This document shows, piece after piece, positions 57,893 to 64,000 of a DNA stretch of 64,000 nt. Positions within the stretch are counted from its first letter, which is position 1. Each line of letters begins with the position of its first letter. The translations under genes were made by a program, and so were the position numbers. Origin of the DNA: Cladopsammia gracilis (taxonomy: Eukaryota; Cnidaria; Anthozoa; Scleractinia; Dendrophylliidae); NCBI GenBank assembly GCA_022457155.1, contig JAJGOT010000969.1, forward strand, positions 62,001-126,000, in the 5' to 3' direction. The notes beneath the pieces were generated by a model. The model worked only from the letters and a program-made list of their open reading frames with translations. It was not told where the DNA came from and made no database searches.

Positions 57893-58160
57893 CAGAAACT
57901 GCCGGCCACCCCCTACTACCGATGCCGTGAGCGTAAGCATGAGAAATTTAATCTTGAAAGCGAGTTTCGCCGCAACATCCTGTCTCGTGGTAATTCAAAT
58001 ACCACAGATGATCACATGCGTTTGGCGTAGATCAAAGATCTCCTAAAAACGATCGAAGATCACGACGTAGAAGGAGCCATCATTAGCAGTAAAGAACAGT
58101 GGATAGAGCTGGGGAAAAACCGACCAAGTATTTCTACCAGCTTGAAAATCAGCGACAGAC
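57893..58160 (+). pseudogene. ORF2 linker fragment of the second LINE
   Basis: A plus-strand reading shows a charged linker (RKHEKFNLESEFRRNIL, KTIEDHDVEGAIISSKEQW) with an in-frame TAG near 58029, then, after a frameshift, GEKPTKYFYQLENQ, the phrase that links the endonuclease and RT in L1/Tx1 LINEs. Almost all of the endonuclease domain is absent: ~160 bp of unrelated sequence (57731-57892) takes its place. It is interrupted at ~58160 by the inverted element. Confidence 0.65.
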
Positions 58161-60577
58161 CACAGGGTTCAGAGGAGCTCTATTTGATCGTACAAGACGC
58201 TATTTTCTTTCAATCGTCGCTGTCTTCAAACTTAAACTGATTGCGTTACACAAAATATGTACCGCGGGCTCGGAAGCTGCGAAATCGCCGCACAGTAACT
58301 ATGGAAAGGGAGGAAACTAATTTAGGCATATTTTTTCAAATCCCTGTAACTCAGACGAAATTCAATAAAAACGCCTCATTTTAATTATGTGATCTGTAAT
58401 TTCTATATTCTAATGAAATATCTAAGAAATCCATCGAAAAAAGTAGGTTAACCTATATTTGCGGCGACCGAAATTTACGGCTTGAAAGCATCGCTTTCGT
58501 TCAATGTGCACCGCAACAGCTGGTGACGGAAATGACGCCATCAGGTTATTGTGCGCATGATCGGAAGTTTTTTCAGACGTTATCGCATCCCCGGAAAGGT
58601 TATGATTCGATTGCCCGTGTGCAGTTTCGCTGGATTTTAAGATGAAAATCTTGAGAAGTCCAGTTATGTCCAGGATTGCAGATAATTGGATGCATGGCAA
58701 ATTTAATAAGCGTCACAAAGTGTCCTCTTGCTCTTGTACTCAACTTCAACAAAAATACAGACAAAAACCGTCACGAAGTTTCCCCTAAATTCTGCTCTTT
58801 AAGTAAAGACAAACACGTGCGTTTACCCTAACCTAAAAATAACACTAATACTAATGCTTACCTTACATTTCAAAAAAGATGGTAAACACTTAGACTTAAC
58901 GGGACACTTCGTGTTGGATATCAAAATTTGCCATGCATCCAATTATCTGCAATCCTGGACATAAGTGGAGAAGTCTGCTGAAATTCTTCGCAAATTCTAC
59001 TGTTCTAGTGTAAAATGGGTATTCTACATTTAGCCGTTTGTTAAGAAGGATTTTAACCCTATTCGGCCTGGGGGGGGGGCACAAAGTGCCCGCGCTAACT
59101 TTCAACATTCATAACTTCCTTAATATGTATGCAAACGCCATCAAACTTTGTGACTTTTCCTAAAATTTATCTGGCAACAATTTCATATGACAATTTTTTG
59201 ATCACGTGACTTGATGTTTCCATGGCAACAAGATTTTGACAGCCATGTTTTTTGAAAATTGCATATTTATACCTTTGAATGAAGAAAAACAATGTTTATT
59301 GGAGAAACTTTTATATTTTTACGTCATTTAGCGTTTATTTATTGGTTTTGATTAATTTTGGGTGAATTTGGACGGTTTTTAAGAGGTTTTGAAAAAATTC
59401 AGAAATCCAAGATGGCGGATCCAAGATGGCGGCCGCATAACTAATTACCTAATAACTACGTCATATGACGTCATCGTTCAATTATGCAGACCGCAAAGGA
59501 GACAGTTTTGGACGTGCTATGTACCCTCTAGGTTTCATTGTCATAGCCTTAATGTTCTTGAAGTTACGAAGGGGGGCACAATGTGCCCCCCCCCCCCAAG
59601 CTCAGAAACTCAAAAAAAGCCCAGGCCGAATAGGGTTAATGTGGACTGGGTTTTAAAACCTTTTAAAAGCCGCGAGCAACAGACTAGAGGTCGGTTGTGG
59701 TTTCCCATGGTGTTGCGCTTGTAGATTTTGACCTCATTTTGGCGTCCTTTTTTGCCTGGCGGTTGGTGAGTTGTTTTCGCCACTAATATTAGCATGTAGA
59801 TTTTTATGTAAGAAAGCCGTTTAAATTTATTGTACTTTTCTCTCTGAAATACCGTACATGACAGGATCTGAAATGATCTGTTGGCGTGAATGTCTTTCCT
59901 GCTATTCGTAATGTCACGCTGGGCCCAGCTATTTTAGTTTTAGTTTGCAGGATTTTAATTGTCAGGATCCAAGCTTTATAGCAGAGAGAGCTGTAGCTTA
60001 ATAAGCTATTCAACTTGTAGAGAGTTGAAGTTTGTCTCAGTCAAGGTTGTAATTTTAGCTCGCTGTTTATACTAAAACTCCACTGGCTATTTCGACAGTC
60101 TGGCAACTGCTTCCGTTTGAACACCAAAAGAAATTAAACACGCGTTAAATTTTCAATAATCTTTCTACCATTTCGAAACGTAAGCATGTTTTGTCCCGCT
60201 CGATAATTTTTTTTTCTTCTAAGTCGGATTTTCTTGCAGGAGCAGACCTTTTCAAAGAAGAATTTTCTATGTTTTTGATTTTCCCTCCACAGCTGATGTT
60301 TTGAATTAGTAACGGCTTACCGCACATCCCGTCATTGCCACTTCCGTCACCAGATGATGCGGTTCACATCGAACTCGTCACGTGGTACAAGTATAAATTC
60401 TCTGGGCACTTCGTGCCTCGTTGTCGGCACTTCGTGCCTTGTTCGGAAAGCTTCGCATTCCGAGATAATTGCGCCCTTAGTAATTTGGCCCGCGGTACAT
60501 ATTTTGTGTAACGCAATCAGTTAACCTTTCAAGACGGCGACGGTTCGAAGAAAATAGCGTCTTGTACGTACCCTGTG
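58161..60577. mobile_element. TIR element X, copy A
   Basis: It starts CACAGGGTTCAGAGGAGCTC and CGTACAAGACGCTATTTTC, and ends with GAAAATAGCGTCTTGTACG...CCCTGTG, TIRs of >80 bp extending to GATTGCGTTACACAA. GACAG precedes and follows it (~58153-58157 and 60578-60582), a likely 5-bp TSD in LINE ORF2. The interior matches copy B in inverted orientation over ~2 kb. No transposase motif is recognised; short minus-strand ORFs (60145-60327, 59804-60013) have counterparts in copy B. Confidence 0.7.
59053..59639. mobile_element. TTAA-target MITE inside element X copy A
   Basis: TIRs CCCTATTCGGCCTGGG and CCCAGGCCGAATAGGG are flanked by TTAA at 59053-59056 and 59636-59639. Inside are GTGCCC-rich ends (CACAAAGTGCC / GGGGCACAATGTGCC) and CCAAGATGGCGGCCGC. 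Copy B lacks it: the matching site there reads GAAGGATTTTAGTGTGGACT (in inverted sense), a preserved empty site. Confidence 0.9.
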
Positions 60578-60769
60578 GACAGGTACGCGACTCAATTACA
60601 GAGTTACGTGCCAACAATTCAACCGTGACTTCCGATAAAAAGATTCTTCGCGAATATCGCGATTTTTATCGTAACCTCTATTCGGTTGAACAGGTTTATT
60701 TATCTAGCCAAGGCTTTTAGACCAACTGGATAAAACTCTGGCCACGGTTCGAAGAAAATAGCGTCTTGT
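60578..60769 (+). pseudogene. Duplicated LINE ORF2 segment between the two X copies
   Basis: 60578-60743 is nearly identical to 62913-63080 in direct orientation (shared GAGTTACGTGCCAAC, CAACCGTGACTTCCGATAAA, CGATTTTTATCGTAACCTCT, TTATCTAGCCAAGGC). It encodes the FYRNLYS-type stretch that precedes the RT. A 26-bp X-like fragment (GGTTCGAAGAAAATAGCGTC) joins it to copy B. Confidence 0.75.
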
Positions 60770-62220
60770 CACAGGGTCCAGAGGAGCTCTATTTGATCGT
60801 ACAAGACGCTATTTTCTTCGAATAGTCGCCGTCTTGAAAGTTTAACTGATTGCGTTACACAATATGTACCGCGGGCCAAATTACTAAGGGCGCAATTATC
60901 TTCGGAATGCGAAGCTTTCCGAACAAGGCACGAAGTGCCGACAACGAGGCACGAAGTGCCGACAGAAAAGAAAGGAAAGGGAGGAAACTTGTACTACGTG
61001 ACGAGTTCGATGTGAACCGCATCATCTGGTGACGGAAGTGGCAATGACCGGAAGTGCGGTGAGCCGTTACTAATTCAAAAACATTAGCTGTGGAGGGAAA
61101 ATAAAAAACATGGAAAATTCTTCTTTGAAAAGGTCTGCTCCAGCAAGAAAATGCGCCTTAGAAGAAAAAAATTATCGAGCAGGACAAAACATGCTTACGT
61201 TTCGAAATGGTAGAAAGATTACTGAAAATTTAACGCGTGTTTAATTTCTTTTGGTGTTCAAACGGAAGCAGTTGCCAGACTGGCATGTCGCAATTGCGAG
61301 CGGAGGTTTTAGTATAAACAGCGAGCTAAAATTACAAACTTGACTGAAACAAACTTCAACTCTCTACAAGTTGAATAGCTTATTAAGCTACAGCTCTCTC
61401 TGCTATAAAGCTTGGATCCTGAAAATTAAAATCCTGCAAAGAAAAACTAAAATAGCTGGGCCCAGCGTGACATTACGAATAGCAGAAAAGACATTCACGC
61501 CAACAGATCACTTCAGATCCTGTTCATGTCCGGTATTTCAGAGAGAAAAGTTAAAGAAATTTGAACGGCTTTCTTACATAAAAATCTTCATGCTAGTATT
61601 AGTAGCGAAAACAACACACCAACTGCCAGGCAAAAAAAGACGCTATAAAAATGAGGTCAAAATCTACAAGCGCGACGCGACACCACAGGAAACCACAACC
61701 GGCAGACTTGACCTCTAGTCCGTTGCACGCGGCTTTTGAAAGGTTTTAAAACCCAGTCCACACTAAAATCCTTCTTGACAAAAGGCTAAATGTAGAATAC
61801 CCATTTTACACTAGAACAGTAGAATTTGCGAAGAATTTCAGCAGACTTCTCAAGATTTACATCTTAAAATTCCGCGAAACTGCACACGGGCATGATCATA
61901 ACTTTCGGCGGATGCGATAACGACTGAAAAAAAACTTCCGATCATGCGCATAATACCTGATGGCGTCATTTCCGTCACCAGATGTTGCGGTGCACATCGA
62001 ACGAAAGCGATGCTTTCAAGCCGTAAATTTCGGTCGCCGCAAATGTAGGTTTACCTCCTTTTTTGGATGGATTTCTTCGATATTTTTTTAGAATATAGAA
62101 ATTACAGATCACATACTAAAAATGAGGTGTTTTTATTGAATTTCGTCTGAGTTACAGGGATTTGAAAAACTATGCCTAAATCAGTTTCCTCCCTTTCCGT
62201 ATTCTTTACTGTACGCCGAT

Positions 62221-62732
62221 GCTGATTTCCCTTTCGTAAACGGTCGATGCCATTTTTAACGGTCGATGCCATTATTAGCAAACGGTCGATGCCATTTTTA
62301 ACGGTCGATGCCATCATTAACATTCATTAGTAACCAAGCCTTTTGTAATGGTCGATGCCGTATTTCTCTCTAGTTTATGCCTGGATTGGGACGAAAATAG
62401 GCTATCATTATTAGATCAAATTGGGCCTAGGTAAAGCGATTATTAGATCTAAGCTAGATTCACGGTTAGGTAAGATTTAGGGTTAGGGTGACCCGTTATT
62501 GATATATATTAAGAAAAGCACCTCTTGTAATTAAATTTTTCTTGGGTTTGCCGGATCAACCCAGTGGTCTAGTGGTAAGAGAGAGGTGTTAGCATGCAGA
62601 GGTTCCGGGTTCGATTCCAGGTAATTATATTCCATTTTTCTTTTTCTGATAGAAAAAATAATTCTAAAATTGGTGAAAATTTTTCTAAGTGTCGCTAAAA
62701 TGGCAACGACCGTTTACGAAAGGGAAATGCGC
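62221..62732. mobile_element. 512-bp TIR element inside element X copy B
   Basis: TIRs GATTTCCCTTTCGTAAACGG...TGCCATTTT and the inverted AAAATGGCA...CCGTTTACGAAAGGGAAAT (one base differs near the tip). TACGCCGAT flanks both sides (62212-62220 and 62733-62741), an 8-9-bp TSD. The equivalent site in copy A (~58276) is uninterrupted. The left end has GGTCGATGCCAT repeated five times (62245-62358). Confidence 0.85.
62559..62624 (+). ncRNA. tRNA-like sequence (probable pseudogene)
   Basis: TGGTCTAGTGGTAAG resembles a tRNA D arm/box A, and GGTTCCGGGTTCGATTCCAG a T arm/box B, spaced as in a tRNA. The 5' and 3' ends do not pair into an acceptor stem, and the anticodon arm is unclear, so it is likely a tRNA-derived relic carried in the 62221 element. 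Confidence 0.4.
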
Positions 62733-62912
62733 TACGCCGATTTCGCAGCTTCCGAGCCCGTAGTAATTTGGCCCGCGTTACTTATTTTGTGTAACGCAAT
62801 CAGTTTAACTTTCAAGACAGCGACGATTCAAAATAGCGTCTTGTACGGTCAAATATAGCTCCTCTGGACCCTGTGTCTTGTACGATCAAATAGAGCTCCT
62901 CTGGACCCTGTG

Positions 62913-63418
62913 GACAGGCACACGACTCAATTGCAGAGTTACGTGCCAACTATTCAACCGTGACTTCCGATAAAAATATTCTTCGCGAATGTCGCGATTT
63001 TTATCGTAACCTCTATTCGGCTGAACAGGTTTATTTATCTAGCCAAGGCTTTTAGACCAACTGGATAAAACTCTGGCATCCGAAGACCAGGAGAAATGCG
63101 AAGGTGACCTCACACTCTTTGAATGTCAAGAGGCCCTTTCACAAATGCAATCATGAAAATCGCTTTCCGGTTGAATTTTATCGTCGCTTCTGGGGTCTAT
63201 TAAGTCACGATTTAATAAATTACTCTTTTAAACACGGATCACTTTCTGACACACAACGTAAAGGAATTATCCGCCCGCTTTACAAGAAGGACGACAAGTT
63301 AGACTTGAAAAACTGGCAACCAATTTTTTTTCTGTTAAACACAGATTATAAAATTTGTACTAAAGTAATCAAACATGCGGGATTCCTGACCGCAGTATTT
63401 TTGAAAACCTTTTTCTGA
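62913..63418 (+). pseudogene. LINE ORF2 fragment: start of reverse transcriptase
   Basis: It resumes the second LINE after copy B: DFYRNLYSAEQVYLS, then (after a frame change) LDQLDKTLASEDQEKC, ECQEALSQMQ, and in a third frame FPVEFYRRFWGLLSHDLINYSF, SDTQRKGIIRPLYKK and LKNWQPI.LLNTDYKI. These are RT blocks 0-2a. The catalytic DD motifs are absent because the element ends or diverges by ~63420. It is a 3'-truncated relic with several frameshifts. Confidence 0.75.
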
Positions 63419-63600
63419 TCCGGGATACAATCGACTATGTAAACCATAAACAGCTTTCGGCCGCTGTTATTTGATTGGATGTATGTTCTTGGGAAACGCA
63501 GTTTGAGAATTTCACGGTGTATTTTTAAAATGAATGAAGAAAGTTTGTGTTTTCATATGAGCGATAATATAATAAATTGAGGAATAATCAATTTAGGAAA

Positions 63601-63836
63601 TAACGAAATATAATATCCAATTTATTCAACACTTTTGAGAGATTTTCACAGCTTGTAAAGTATAAATAGGTGATGTCACGTTTAATTCTCGCGGAGATTG
63701 CAGAGTGAATTTTTGTAATAACGAAATATAATATCCAATTTATTCAACACTTTTGAGAGATTCGACAGATTGTAAAGTATAAATAGGTGATGTCACGTTT
63801 AATTCTCGCGGAGATTGCAGAGCGAATTTTTGTGTT
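63601..63836 (+). promoter_or_regulatory. Tandemly duplicated TATA-containing module, 2 x 118 bp
   Basis: TAACGAAATATAATATCCAA begins both units (63601 and 63719). Each contains GTATAAATAGG (a strong TATA match) followed directly by TGATGTCACG (CRE/ATF-like), then TCTCGCGGAGATTGCAGAG. Units differ by few bases. No ORF starts within the ~130 bp left in the window, so promoter function is only suggested. Confidence 0.4.
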
Positions 63837-64000
63837 TAGTTAAATATACGTATTGGATTCGTTAAGCAGTACAATTTTGTTCCTAAAATATTGTTTTTTT
63901 GTGTGTTGATAGTTTGTCGAGATTTTTGAGGAAAACAGTAATTTCAAACTTGTTTTAATGATGTATATGTATATGATGTATATCGGCTTATAAACAGGAA

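Larger units (their letters stand above)
60770..62912. mobile_element. TIR element X, copy B (inverted relative to copy A)
   Basis: It starts CACAGGGTCCAGAGGAGCTC and ends CTCCTCTGGACCCTGTG, with the terminal ~45 bp duplicated at the right end (62855-62912). Its interior is the inverted counterpart of copy A: the block GGCACGAAGTGCCGACAACG at ~60930 pairs with 60410-60440, and GAGCTACAGCTCTCTCTGC-like sequence at ~61388 pairs with ~59985. It lacks the copy-A MITE and has its own insertion at 62221-62732. Confidence 0.7.

Noticed and set aside
61371..61718. 115-codon plus-strand frame in element X copy B
   Set aside because: A shorter related frame exists in copy A, but both start at TTG, have several upstream stops and show no recognised motif; left uncalled.

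Overview
This is a repeat-dominated stretch of a cnidarian-like nuclear genome, most probably a coral or other anthozoan. That guess rests on the AT-rich, intron-bearing eukaryotic sequence with consensus GTAAGT donors, on families I recognise as multi-copy in anthozoan genomes (zinc-finger type-B DNA polymerase elements, Polinton/adintovirus-like structural genes, L1/Tx1-type LINEs, TTAA-target MITEs), and on the absence of any convincing ordinary single-copy gene. Nearly every protein-coding feature belongs to a mobile element and most are broken.

Layout: (1) 1-5.6 kb: two tandem copies of a type-B DNA polymerase element; the first is cut by the window edge, the second is complete apart from one frameshift in an A9 run. 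(2) 5.6-6.2 kb: N-terminal fragment of an Academ-like transposon protein. (3) 6.2-15.3 kb: foldback MITEs, a ~100-bp minisatellite, dispersed repeats, a possible three-exon gene, and a TTAA MITE whose empty site survives in the neighbouring tandem copy. (4) 15.8-23.1 kb: one large imperfect palindrome with ~1.1-kb arms, each carrying the same small ORF. (5) 23.4-30.3 kb: dispersed repeats, a tRNA-like Pol III unit, a CCHC zinc-knuckle pseudogene with a fresh tandem duplication, and one plausible exon. (6) 31.5-34.95 kb: a compact cluster of virus-like structural genes, all broken. (7) 35.1-36.9 kb: tandem and inverted ~410-bp repeats. (8) 37.6-52.8 kb: an L1/Tx1-type LINE with target-site duplications at both ends, split by a nest of other elements. 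(9) 53-56 kb: MITEs and foldback repeats. (10) 57-63.4 kb: a second LINE split by two oppositely oriented copies of a TIR element, each copy carrying its own younger insertion. (11) 63.6-63.84 kb: a tandemly duplicated TATA-containing module.

The main discovery candidate is in the 37.6-52.8 kb nest. Inside the LINE (TSD AACTATTGCCTTAAA) lies a 9.37-kb insertion (TSD CTTAT). Inside that is an 8.35-kb TIR element (TIRs ~180-190 bp, TSD TTA). It carries one multi-exon minus-strand gene whose protein has N-terminal zinc-binding modules, a FEN1/XPG-like (PIN-fold) nuclease signature and a Cys-rich C terminus. From memory this fits the Academ superfamily. Its last exon is in turn interrupted by a 1,040-bp TIR element with 8-bp TSDs. 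Each insertion junction can be read from the sequence, so the order of events can be reconstructed.

Limits: all calls come from reading and translating by eye. Family names rest on remembered motifs, not searches. Frameshifts could be decay or assembly error.
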